Positions 1 through 5,662 of a stretch of 6,433 nucleotides of DNA are shown one piece after another. Source of the DNA: an uncultured Arenimonas sp. Its GTDB lineage: Bacteria; Pseudomonadota; Gammaproteobacteria; Xanthomonadales; Xanthomonadaceae. The notes beneath the pieces were generated by a model. That model worked only from the letters and a program-made list of their open reading frames with translations, had not been told where the DNA came from and made no database searches. The stretch's first letter is position 1. Each line of letters starts with the position of its first letter. The stretch covers positions 1 to 6,433 of the forward strand of contig CAMPHE010000106.1 of the NCBI GenBank assembly GCA_946885815.1. The letters run 5' to 3'. The translations under genes and the position numbers were made by a program.

Positions 1-6
1 GTCCCA

Positions 7-69
7 GGGATTCGAGGGACTCCAAGTACATAACGGACGTAAGGGACCCAAGGGACTCAAAGGACTGGA
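7..69. repeat. Degenerate 9-bp tandem repeat (about 7 units)
   Basis: Seven consecutive 9-mers can be laid end to end with consensus GGGACTCAA. The units starting at 7, 16, 43, 52 and 61 fit well; those at 25 and 34 are diverged. The GAC/GAT core recurs in strict 9-bp phase at 9, 18, 36, 45, 54 and 63, with TAC at 27. Read on the plus strand in the engB frame, the repeat gives a Gly-X-Y pattern, because 9 bp is three codons; no start codon or gene context supports that as real coding. It is best described as an intergenic mini-satellite just upstream of engB, possibly continuing to the left of the window. The remaining bases 70-102 show a purine-rich GGAGAAG at 89-95 and nothing else. Confidence 0.7.
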
Positions 70-166
70 CGCTTTCCTCCACCACGGCGGAGAAGACCTT
101 GCGTGGATCACGGGACGCGAGCGCTTCGCGGGCTTCGGCGACGCCGCGGCAGACCAGCATCCGCCG

Positions 167-709
167 GTGCGCCAGCTCCCGCCGTCCGACGGCCGGGAGG
201 TGGTGTTCGCCGGCCGGTCGAACGCCGGCAAGTCGAGCGCGCTCAACGCACTGACCAACCAGGGCGGCCTGGCCCGCGTCTCGAAGACGCCGGGCCGCAC
301 GCAGGCGCTGAACTATTTCGACGTCGCCCCGGACCGCTACCTCGTCGACCTGCCGGGCTACGGCTACGCGAAGGTGCCCGAGGCGATGCGGGAGGCGTGG
401 AAGGAAACGATCAACCGTTACTTCCACGAGCGCGCGCAGCTCGTCGGCCTCGTGGTGGTGATGGACATCCGCCACCCGCTGCGCGAGTACGACCTGCAGA
501 TGCTCGATTTCGCCTTCCGCCGCGGCATCCCGGCGCACTGCCTGCTGACGAAGGCCGACAAGCTCGGCCGCGGCGAACAGGGCAACATCCTGCTGAAGGT
601 GCGCAAGGACCTTGGAACGCGCGGGACAGTGCAGGTGTTTTCGGGCGAGTCCAAACTCGGCGTCGAGGAAGCGCGCGGCGTGATCGCGGGCTGGCTGGAC
701 CTGCCGTAG
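167..709 (+). CDS. engB: Ribosome-biogenesis GTP-binding protein EngB (YihA/YsxC family), N-terminus uncertain
   Basis: EngB is a cytoplasmic TRAFAC-class GTPase needed for late 50S ribosomal subunit assembly. All GTPase motifs are visible in the 180-residue product: G1 P-loop GRSNAGKS (16-23), G2 region SKTPGRTQ (39-46), G3 DLPGYGYA (61-68), G4 TKAD (128-131) and a G5-like FSGES (158-162). The DIRHPL segment (100-105) typical of the family is also present. The GTG at 167 is the only usual start codon in this frame. It has no recognisable ribosome binding site and begins about 20 residues later than usual (family about 195-215 aa, with the P-loop near residue 35). The frame stays open to the left edge, and residues encoded just upstream (RERFAGFG... 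before RQLPP) look like a genuine EngB N-terminus. The true start or a frameshift therefore probably lies further upstream (see findings). The stop TAG lies inside the following inverted repeat. Identity is certain; the 5' end is not. Confidence 0.93.
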   Translation: MRQLPPSDGREVVFAGRSNAGKSSALNALTNQGGLARVSKTPGRTQALNYFDVAPDRYLVDLPGYGYAKVPEAMREAWKETINRYFHERAQLVGLVVVMDIRHPLREYDLQMLDFAFRRGIPAHCLLTKADKLGRGEQGNILLKVRKDLGTRGTVQVFSGESKLGVEEARGVIAGWLDLP

Positions 710-773
710 GAGCGGCTTCAGCCGCGACCGCTCTTTCGACGACCGCGGGGTCGCGGCTGAAGCCGCTCCTACG
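705..773. repeat. REPIN-like perfect inverted repeat between convergent genes
   Basis: Arms 705-729 and 749-773 are perfect 25-bp reverse complements around a 19-nt spacer. Each arm begins GTAGGAGCGGCTTCAGCC on its outer side and contains its own small palindrome, GCGGCT-TC-AGCCGC (712-725 on the left). That is the head-to-head pair of REP sequences called a REPIN or BIME, and this core is one I recognise from Pseudomonas and xanthomonad intergenic regions. Such elements are non-autonomous and are thought to be spread by a RAYT (Y1 HUH) transposase encoded elsewhere. The transcript would fold into a very stable stem from either strand, so it may separate or terminate the convergent engB and oppB transcripts, although there is no T-run on either side. 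The GTAG at each outer end supplies the TAG stop of engB (707-709) and, on the other strand, of oppB (771-769). Confidence 0.85.
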
Positions 774-1686
774 CGTCGCGCAGGCGCGGATCCATCCAGG
801 CCCGCGTCGCGTCGACCGCGACATTGATGATCACGATCGCGACCCCGACCACCAGCACCACGCCGAGCACCAGCGTGTAGTCGCGATTGAGCGCGCCCTG
901 CACGAAATAGCGGCCGATGCCCGGGATACCGAACACCTGCTCGACGATCGCCGAGCCGCTGGCGACGTTGATCAGCGCCGGGCTCAGCCACGCCACTACC
1001 GGCAGCAGGCCCGGCCGCAGCACATGGAAGAACAGCAGCCGCGCGCCGTCGATGCCGCGGCCGCGCGCGGCGCGGATGTAGTCGGCGCCGAGCACTTCGA
1101 GCAGCGCCGCGCGCGTCAGCCGCGCGCAGTAGGCGAGGTTGGGCAGCGCCAGCGCGACCACCGGCAGCACCGCGCTGCGCCACGTGCCGTCCCAGCCGCC
1201 GGCGGGCAGCCAGCGCAGCGTCACGGCGAACACGAGGATCAGCAGCGGCGCGGCGACGAACTTCGGCACCGCCAGCCCGAGGCCGGCGCCGAACATCAGC
1301 ACGCGGTCGACCCACCGGCCCGCGCGCAGTGCCGACCACACGCCGAGCGGCACGCCGACCAGCAGCGCCAGCGCCAGCGCCGCGCCGCCGTTGACCAGCG
1401 AGATCGGCACGCTCGCGGCGAGCAGTTCATTGACCGTGTAATCGGGGTACTGGAACGACGGTCCGAGGTCGCCGCGGGCGACGTCGGCGAGCCAGCGGGC
1501 GTACTGCACCGGCAGCGGCTGGTCGAGGCGGTACTGCGCGGCGAGCGCGGCTTCCACTTCCGGCGGCGCGGCCTTCTCGGTGTCGAACGGGCCGCCCGGC
1601 GCCGCGCGCAGCAGCACGAAGCACAGTGTCGCCAGCAGCCACAGGGTCACCAGCGCCTCGAGGGCGCGACCGGCGCCGCGCTTCAT
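769..1686 (-). CDS. oppB: Oligopeptide ABC transporter permease, OppB/DppB type
   Basis: Inner-membrane permease of a peptide/nickel-family ABC importer (binding-protein-dependent transport inner membrane component). The 305-aa length is normal. Hydrophobic segments lie at about 9-27, 96-118, 128-155, 172-187, 227-248 and 272-292. The large periplasmic loop after the first segment carries LRAAPGGPFD (26-35), GPSF (75-78) and DYTVNELLAASVP (82-94), hallmarks of OppB. The cytoplasmic EAA loop that docks the ATPase is at about 197-216 (EVLGADYIRAARGRG), and VFGIPGIGRYFVQGALNRDY (251-270) is a strong OppB signature. The ATG overlaps the TGA of the upstream lipoprotein gene (ATGA), so translation is probably coupled; no Shine-Dalgarno is seen. 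The partner permease OppC and the ATPases OppD/OppF are absent downstream, where engB converges. Peptide transport is a confident family call; the exact substrate is not knowable. Confidence 0.94.
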   Translation of the reverse strand: MKRGAGRALEALVTLWLLATLCFVLLRAAPGGPFDTEKAAPPEVEAALAAQYRLDQPLPVQYARWLADVARGDLGPSFQYPDYTVNELLAASVPISLVNGGAALALALLVGVPLGVWSALRAGRWVDRVLMFGAGLGLAVPKFVAAPLLILVFAVTLRWLPAGGWDGTWRSAVLPVVALALPNLAYCARLTRAALLEVLGADYIRAARGRGIDGARLLFFHVLRPGLLPVVAWLSPALINVASGSAIVEQVFGIPGIGRYFVQGALNRDYTLVLGVVLVVGVAIVIINVAVDATRAWMDPRLRDA

Positions 1687-2030
1687 CGGACGCGGCGCGC
1701 GTCGTCCAGCCGCCAGTGCGGCGGCATCCCGGCCCGCTCGCAGCCGTCGCCGCAGCCCGGTTCGGCCGGCGGCTCGACGTGGCGCAGCACGCCCTCGACA
1801 ACCAGTTCGGCGCCATACGGCGCGTCGCCGGCGACGTCGGCGGCGAAATAGACCGGTTGCGCGTCGACCCGGATGAAGTCGCCGAGTTTCGCCGGCCCCG
1901 TGCGCGCGCCGGCGACGATCACCGGGGTGTCGCGATGCGCGGCGAGCGCGGTCGCCGATTGCACGCGGACCGGCGCGGTCGCGCAGCCGGCGAGCAGGAG
2001 CGCCAACGCGATCGCGGCCGCCTTCGTCAC
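1683..2030 (-). CDS. Small putative lipoprotein of unknown function
   Basis: The 115-aa product starts with a typical lipoprotein signal: charged MTK, a run of Ala/Leu, then a lipobox LAGC with the acylated cysteine at residue 16 and Ala at +2, which favours outer-membrane sorting. The mature part (17-115) is mainly short beta-prone stretches: TPVIVAGARTG (35-45), LGDFIRVDAQPVYFAADV (49-66) and AELVVEGVLRHVEPP (74-88). The last, VxVEGxLR, is reminiscent of small OB-like or beta-barrel lipoproteins, but I do not recognise a named family. Two cysteines (93 and 97) near the C-terminus could pair in the periplasm. The start is GTG, chosen because the signal peptide begins there; no good ribosome binding site precedes it. 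It begins 7 bp after the GFA-family gene and overlaps the oppB start by 4 nt, so it belongs to the same operon. Confidence 0.8.
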   Translation of the reverse strand: MTKAAAIALALLLAGCATAPVRVQSATALAAHRDTPVIVAGARTGPAKLGDFIRVDAQPVYFAADVAGDAPYGAELVVEGVLRHVEPPAEPGCGDGCERAGMPPHWRLDDARRVR

Positions 2031-2037
2031 GGCGGCG

Positions 2038-2382
2038 TCAGAACGAACGGCCGTCGACCGCGGTGCGGGGCAGTGTCGCGAGATCGACGTCGTCGACGCA
2101 GCGCACGTTGATCGCCGCGGTCTCCGACCCGTCCGGCATCCGGCCGAGCCCGAACGGCTGGCAGCCGCAGACGCGGCAGAAGCGGTGGTCGATGGCGTGG
2201 CGGTTGAAGGTGTACGTCGTCGTCGCGTCGTCGCCCTGCACGATCCGCAGCGCCGCGCGCGGCACGAACCACAGCAGGAAGCCCTTGCGGCTGCAGTGCG
2301 AGCAGTTGCACTCCACCGCGTCGGCGGGCTCGCCGTCGACCTCGAAACGCACGGCGCCGCAATGGCAGCTTCCGGTCTTCAT
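2038..2382 (-). CDS. GFA-family (glutathione-dependent formaldehyde-activating-like) zinc protein
   Basis: A 114-aa cytoplasmic protein of the Gfa/CENP-V fold. All the zinc-binding cysteines of the family are present: CxCG (C6, C8), CxCxxC (C25, C27, C30) and CxxCG (C69, C72), with an extra C74. The first site, CHCGAVRFEV, and the FCRVCGCQPFG stretch are typical. Founding members bind glutathione and were proposed to speed S-hydroxymethylglutathione formation from formaldehyde, but most small family members have no proven activity, so a detoxification role here is only a family inference. The ATG overlaps the upstream gene's TGA (ATGA) and is preceded by a good Shine-Dalgarno (GGGGGAG, 8 nt before the start), which supports both coupling and the start choice. 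No formaldehyde dehydrogenase gene is nearby. Confidence 0.9.
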   Translation of the reverse strand: MKTGSCHCGAVRFEVDGEPADAVECNCSHCSRKGFLLWFVPRAALRIVQGDDATTTYTFNRHAIDHRFCRVCGCQPFGLGRMPDGSETAAINVRCVDDVDLATLPRTAVDGRSF

Positions 2383-3164
2383 CGCTTCGGCTCCCCCGGG
2401 ACGTCGGCGGCATTATCCGCCACGTGGTACGGGAATGGCAGGCCGGGATTGCGCCGCGCGTGGATCGCCGCGAGCGCCGCTTCGTCCGCGTCGAGGCCGT
2501 CGCCGGCATGCGTGACCGCGCCGGTGGCCATCGCCTCGGCCATCGTCGCGACATACGTGCCGAGACTGGCGTAAGCCGGCGCCGGCCCGGACTCGGCGAA
2601 GTAGTACATCAGCGGGCTGGCGGCGGTCGGTCGCGTCCCGCATTCGACGAAGTACCACTCGCCCTCGAAGTACAGCACCGGCAGCCACGACGCGTGCCAG
2701 CCGGAACGCGGCGTCGCGCGCAGCGCGTCGTGCTGCGCGAGCGCCTCGTGCAGCGGCAGCAGCTGGTGATACCACGCGAACGCGGCGCCGCCATCGGCAT
2801 CGGTGTGTCCATCGCGCCAGCGCCACAGCGCGCGCAGGTCGTGGGGAAGGCGACAGCCGAGCCGCGCCTCGGCCGCGTCGAGTTCGGCCACCGGCACGCC
2901 GCCGCGCAGCGCCGACGTGAGGCCGGTGCGTTCGCGCGCGTGCCAGCCTTCGATCCGCGACAGGGCGTCGAGCATCGCCTCCACATCCGTCGTGGCGACG
3001 GCGGCCGCGCGCATCGCCGTCGTGGGTGCGAACGGCTCGACGTGGCCGGCCGGCGATCCGGCGTCGCCGCCGCCGGGGCCGCAGGCGCCGGCGAGCAGGG
3101 CCAGCGCGATCACCGCGAATCCGCGGGGTGCCGTCGATGCGCGATGGTGCTTCGGGCGGGACAT
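2379..3164 (-). CDS. SMI1/KNR4 (SUKH-like) domain protein, putative lipoprotein
   Basis: I choose the ATG at 3164 (261 aa) because a signal peptide follows directly: basic SRPKHHR, a hydrophobic stretch (about 15-25), then LLAGAC with Cys28 as possible lipidation site. The -3 residue is Ala rather than Leu, so the lipobox is near-consensus only. An in-frame ATG at 3248 would bury the signal and overlap the divergent gene. After a Gly/Ala-rich linker (28-58), the region from about 60 to 200 matches the SMI1/KNR4 fold. Its diagnostic piece is at 98-120: a helix with LGCRLP, then DLRALWRW and RDGH, followed later by WLPVLYFEGEWYFVEC and an MYYFAESG strand. Bacterial SUKH proteins are often toxin-immunity proteins, but no toxin gene adjoins, and a secreted SMI1 protein is unusual. 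It is the first gene of the four-gene operon. Confidence 0.82.
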   Translation of the reverse strand: MSRPKHHRASTAPRGFAVIALALLAGACGPGGGDAGSPAGHVEPFAPTTAMRAAAVATTDVEAMLDALSRIEGWHARERTGLTSALRGGVPVAELDAAEARLGCRLPHDLRALWRWRDGHTDADGGAAFAWYHQLLPLHEALAQHDALRATPRSGWHASWLPVLYFEGEWYFVECGTRPTAASPLMYYFAESGPAPAYASLGTYVATMAEAMATGAVTHAGDGLDADEAALAAIHARRNPGLPFPYHVADNAADVPGEPKR

Positions 3165-3172
3165 GGGCGGGG

Positions 3173-3178
3173 AGCCTA
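3173..3178 (-). promoter_or_regulatory. Possible -10 element of the SMI1-lipoprotein operon
   Basis: On the minus strand TAGGCT (fits TAnnnT) ends 8 bp before the ATG at 3164. There is no convincing Shine-Dalgarno and no -35 consensus. If used, transcription would start at or next to the ATG, giving a leaderless mRNA. The whole divergent spacer to the plus-strand gene is only about 55-64 bp, so both promoters must be compact. Confidence 0.3.
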
Positions 3179-3215
3179 CCGCGGCGGCCGTGCCCACCGT
3201 GTCGCGTCGCGGGGT

Positions 3216-3221
3216 CACAAT
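3216..3221 (+). promoter_or_regulatory. Possible -10 element of the membrane-protein gene
   Basis: CACAAT (preceded by GGT, i.e. GGTCACAAT) lies 7 bp before the ATG at 3229. It resembles a sigma-70 -10 hexamer in otherwise GC-only surroundings. No -35 match is seen 17 bp upstream. The spacing would place the first transcribed base at the ATG, favouring 3229 over the in-frame ATG at 3220, which overlaps the hexamer. Confidence 0.3.
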
Positions 3222-3228
3222 GGGGGCG

Positions 3229-3921
3229 ATGACTGCCCGGGCCGCCACCCGCCCCGATTCGTTCCGCGCGCGCCTGCTGCACGACGCCGGCGGCGAGTTC
3301 GTCGTCGGGGCCGTTTACGTCGCGGCGTACCTGTTCGCGCCGTGGCTTTCCGACCGGCTGCTGCTGGCGCTGGTGGTCGCCGTCGCGCTGCAGTTCTTCC
3401 TCGTGACGATGGTCGTGGGCGCGATCACGCCGCGCGGCGCGCGCGGCATCTTCTGGAGCGTGGTGGGGCACGCGTCGATCCTGGCGCTGATGCTCTGGGT
3501 CGCGAGCGGCGGCGGCAGGCAACGGCCGGATCTGGTCGCCGTCGCGATGGCGCAGGCGCCGCTGGTCCTGCGTAGCCTCGGGCGGCTCGCGCGGCCGCCG
3601 GGCGACGCGGCCGTGATGTGGCTGGAGATGCTCGGCCCGATCTTCCTGCTGATTCCGGTGATGCTGGTGACGACCCTGCTGGCCGCGATCCTGCCGGACA
3701 TCGGGCTCGCGGCACGCGTGATCCGGTTCGAACACCTCGACTCGCTCGAGCCCGAGCACATCAAGTACGCCCTGGTCGCCGGCGCCGTCTATTTCCCGAT
3801 GTACGGGGTCGCGCGCACCGCGTGGGAGTCCCTCGGCGGCGACGTGCACCGTCGCGCCACCCTCGATCCCGCCGAGATCCGCCGCTGGCGCGAGGCGTAC
3901 GCGCGGTCGCGCCGGCGCTGA
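3229..3921 (+). CDS. Hypothetical multi-pass inner-membrane protein
   Basis: The 230-aa product has about five hydrophobic segments (about 24-40, 44-64, 75-92, 136-155 and 179-195). A short cytoplasmic-looking N-terminus holds three to four arginines, there is a loop of about 40 residues between segments 3 and 4, and the C-terminal tail is very basic ([14 protein letters not shown]). I do not recognise a family and see no catalytic motif; the charged segment [15 protein letters not shown] (165-179) between segments 4 and 5 is the most distinctive soluble part. Two starts are possible: ATG 3220 (233 aa, GGGG 5 nt upstream) or ATG 3229. I prefer 3229 because a -10-like hexamer sits 7 bp before it. 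It is transcribed away from the SMI1 operon and converges on oppA, with 25 bp between stop codons, so it is a single-gene unit that physically separates the two opp fragments. Confidence 0.8.
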   Translation: MTARAATRPDSFRARLLHDAGGEFVVGAVYVAAYLFAPWLSDRLLLALVVAVALQFFLVTMVVGAITPRGARGIFWSVVGHASILALMLWVASGGGRQRPDLVAVAMAQAPLVLRSLGRLARPPGDAAVMWLEMLGPIFLLIPVMLVTTLLAAILPDIGLAARVIRFEHLDSLEPEHIKYALVAGAVYFPMYGVARTAWESLGGDVHRRATLDPAEIRRWREAYARSRRR

Positions 3922-3946
3922 GGTCCGCCGCGCGGTCGACGGACGG
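3922..3946. other. Short convergent intergenic gap with weak dyad symmetry
   Basis: These 25 bp separate the stops of the membrane-protein gene and oppA. GTCCG (3923-3927) and CGGAC (3940-3944) can pair around a GC-rich loop containing the palindrome CCGCGCGG. The stem is short and no T-run follows on either strand, so I do not call a terminator. Confidence 0.3.
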
Positions 3947-5521
3947 TCAGTCGGCGAGCGACAGGAACCGCGACGGATGGCGGTCGAGCGGATTGGCCTC
4001 GAAGCCGCGGACGTCCGGCCGCACCAGGTGGCGCGAGGTGTAGAAGTACACCGGCACCACGGCGTGCAGCGACAGCAGCCGCCCTTCGGCCTCGCGCAGG
4101 CGCGCGGCGCGCGCCTCGAGCGTGGGCGCGGCGTCGGCCGCGTCGAGCAGCCGTTCGAATGCCGGATCGTCCACGCCGCTCCAGTTGGACGCGGCATCGG
4201 CACGGAAGATGTCGAGGAAGCCGCGCGCGTCGTCGACGTCGGCGATCCAGCCGCCGCGGAACACCTGCGTGATCGCCCGCTGCCGCCGCGTGCCGACGAA
4301 CACCTTCCATTCCTCGTTGCGCAGCCGCACGCGCGCGCCGAGCACCTCGCGCCACATCGCCGCGACCGCGAGCGCGAGGCGCCGGTGCGGCGTCGACGTG
4401 TTGTAGCGCAGCTCGACTTCCAGCGGCCGCTCCGCCGTGTAACCGGCGCGCGCCAGCAGCGCCCGCGCCCGCGACTCGCGCGCGCGCTGCGTCGCCGCCG
4501 CCCACGGCAGCGCCGCCGGCACGTAGTCGGCGATCCCCGGCGGCACCACGCCGTACGCCGGCGATTCGCCGAGACCGGTGACGTGGCGCGTCAGGATGTC
4601 GCGATCGATCGCCAGCGACAGCGCCTCGCGCAGTGCCGGCGCGTCGCGGAACGGCGGGCGCGTCACGTTCAGTCCGAGCCAGAACGAGCCGAGATACGGC
4701 GCGATCCGCAGCTGCCCGCCGAACCGCTCGCGCAGCGAAGCCAGTGGCTGCGGCGGCACCGTCTCGGTGAGGTGCAGGCCGCCCGCCTCGAAACGCTTCA
4801 GCTCGCTCGACGCGTCCTCGGTCACGTGGAACCGCACGCGCGCGATCGGCGCGGGTTCGCGGAAATGCGGATTGCGCTCCAGCGTGATCGACGCCTGCGG
4901 CAGCCACGCGGCCAGCCGGTACGCACCGTTGCCGACGAGGTTTCCCGGTCGCGTATGCCGCGCGCCGTGGCGCGCCACCGACGGCAGATGCACCGGCCAT
5001 GCGGTCGGCAGCGTCAGCAGCCGCGGCAGGTCGACGCTGCGCGTGACCGTGAACACGACCGTGCGCGCATCGGGCGCCGCCACGCCGAGCGCCGACGGCG
5101 GCACGAGGCCGCGCTGCACGTCGCCCGCGTTCGCGATCGCGTCGAACTGCGCCGCGAACGGCGCGGCGGTCGCCGGGGTGAAGGCCCGGCGGAAACTCGC
5201 GACGACCTGCGGCGCGTCCAGGGCCTCGCCGTTCGACCAGCGCAGCCCCTCGCGCAGGTGGAACGTCCAGGCGCGGCCATCCGCGGACTGGGCCCACGCT
5301 TCGGCGATGCCCGGGATCAGCCGGCCGGCGCCATCCTCCGCGACGAGCCCCTCGTACAGGTCGCGCAGCACGTTCGCGCACGCGACCTCCGGGCAACGGT
5401 GCGCGTCGAGCGTCGAGGGCTCGGGGCCGTTGCCGCGTTCCAGCGTCCGCGCGTCATCGCCGGCGGCGGCCGGCATCGATGTGCACGACAGGAGGAGGAG
5501 GAGGTGAAGGCGCCGCCGCAT
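3947..5521 (-). CDS. oppA: Oligopeptide ABC transporter substrate-binding protein, OppA type
   Basis: Extracytoplasmic peptide-binding protein (SBP family 5) that delivers oligopeptides to an Opp/Dpp permease. From the ATG at 5521 it is 524 aa, normal for OppA. An in-frame ATG at 5611 would add 30 Arg-rich residues before the signal peptide and is unlikely. The signal is [13 protein letters not shown]...; cleavage could be after AAA at residue 20 (SPI), or Cys13 in LLSC could make it a lipoprotein. Family signatures follow: [19 protein letters not shown] (29-47), DLYEGLV (54-60), [17 protein letters not shown] (85-101), [13 protein letters not shown] (196-208) with ITLERNPHF (212-220), and near the C-terminus [20 protein letters not shown]. 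The final residues ([10 protein letters not shown]) also fit OppA. It lies on the same strand as oppB, but about 2.3 kb and four genes separate them. No ATPase or second permease adjoins. Confidence 0.94.
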   Translation of the reverse strand: MRRRLHLLLLLSCTSMPAAAGDDARTLERGNGPEPSTLDAHRCPEVACANVLRDLYEGLVAEDGAGRLIPGIAEAWAQSADGRAWTFHLREGLRWSNGEALDAPQVVASFRRAFTPATAAPFAAQFDAIANAGDVQRGLVPPSALGVAAPDARTVVFTVTRSVDLPRLLTLPTAWPVHLPSVARHGARHTRPGNLVGNGAYRLAAWLPQASITLERNPHFREPAPIARVRFHVTEDASSELKRFEAGGLHLTETVPPQPLASLRERFGGQLRIAPYLGSFWLGLNVTRPPFRDAPALREALSLAIDRDILTRHVTGLGESPAYGVVPPGIADYVPAALPWAAATQRARESRARALLARAGYTAERPLEVELRYNTSTPHRRLALAVAAMWREVLGARVRLRNEEWKVFVGTRRQRAITQVFRGGWIADVDDARGFLDIFRADAASNWSGVDDPAFERLLDAADAAPTLEARAARLREAEGRLLSLHAVVPVYFYTSRHLVRPDVRGFEANPLDRHPSRFLSLAD

Positions 5522-5662
5522 GCCGTCGATCCTAAGCCGTCGCCGCCCGCCGCGACCAATTCCGCCGACACGGCCGCAACGGAGCGGCCGCGCCCGCGGA
5601 ACGCCGCGCATCCATCGGCCGGGCTAAGCTTGGCGCCCCTTGTCGCCCCGCGGAAACCCTCG
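5522..5662. promoter_or_regulatory. Divergent oppA-gshA intergenic region
   Basis: These 141 bp must hold the promoters of both oppA (minus) and gshA (plus). For gshA the best -10 candidate is TAAGCT at 5625-5630, within GGGCTAAGCTTGGCGCC, leaving a leader of roughly 25 nt and a GGAAA (5652-5656) as a modest ribosome binding site. Two copies of CGGCCG about 14 bp apart (within 5571-5590) are self-palindromic, but this is easily produced by the base composition. No clear operator or riboswitch is seen. Confidence 0.4.
5529..5534 (-). promoter_or_regulatory. Possible -10 element (or AGGA ribosome binding site) of oppA
   Basis: On the minus strand TAGGAT ends 7 bp before the oppA ATG. It can be read either as a TAnnnT -10 hexamer giving a leaderless transcript, with a poor TTGGTC -35 candidate 19 bp upstream (5554-5559), or as an AGGA Shine-Dalgarno with an 8-nt spacer. 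The sequence does not decide between the two. Confidence 0.3.

Noticed and set aside
2..166. A collagen-like Gly-X-Y coding region fused to EngB.
   Set aside because: The pattern comes from a 9-bp DNA repeat, has no start codon in the window, and EngB proteins do not carry such domains.
103..1851. A 582-codon plus-strand open frame overlapping engB and running antisense to oppB.
   Set aside because: Its translation is low-complexity Arg/Ala/Pro/His-rich with no motif, and it crosses two well-supported genes in other frames; long spurious frames are expected at this GC content.
2379..3164. Toxin-immunity system based on the SUKH-like domain.
   Set aside because: No polymorphic toxin, secretion-linked or nuclease gene adjoins; the neighbours are a zinc protein, a lipoprotein and a permease.
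2379..3248. SMI1 gene starting at the ATG at 3248.
   Set aside because: This would place 28 extra residues before an obvious signal peptide and overlap the divergent gene's start; the ATG at 3164 fits better.
3923..3944. Bidirectional terminator between the membrane-protein gene and oppA.
   Set aside because: The stem is only 5 bp at the ends with a GC-rich loop and there is no T-run on either strand.
2413..4203. A 596-codon minus-strand open frame covering the SMI1 gene and the membrane-protein gene.
   Set aside because: It is Arg-rich, without domains, and out of frame with two genes that have signal or membrane segments and recognisable features.
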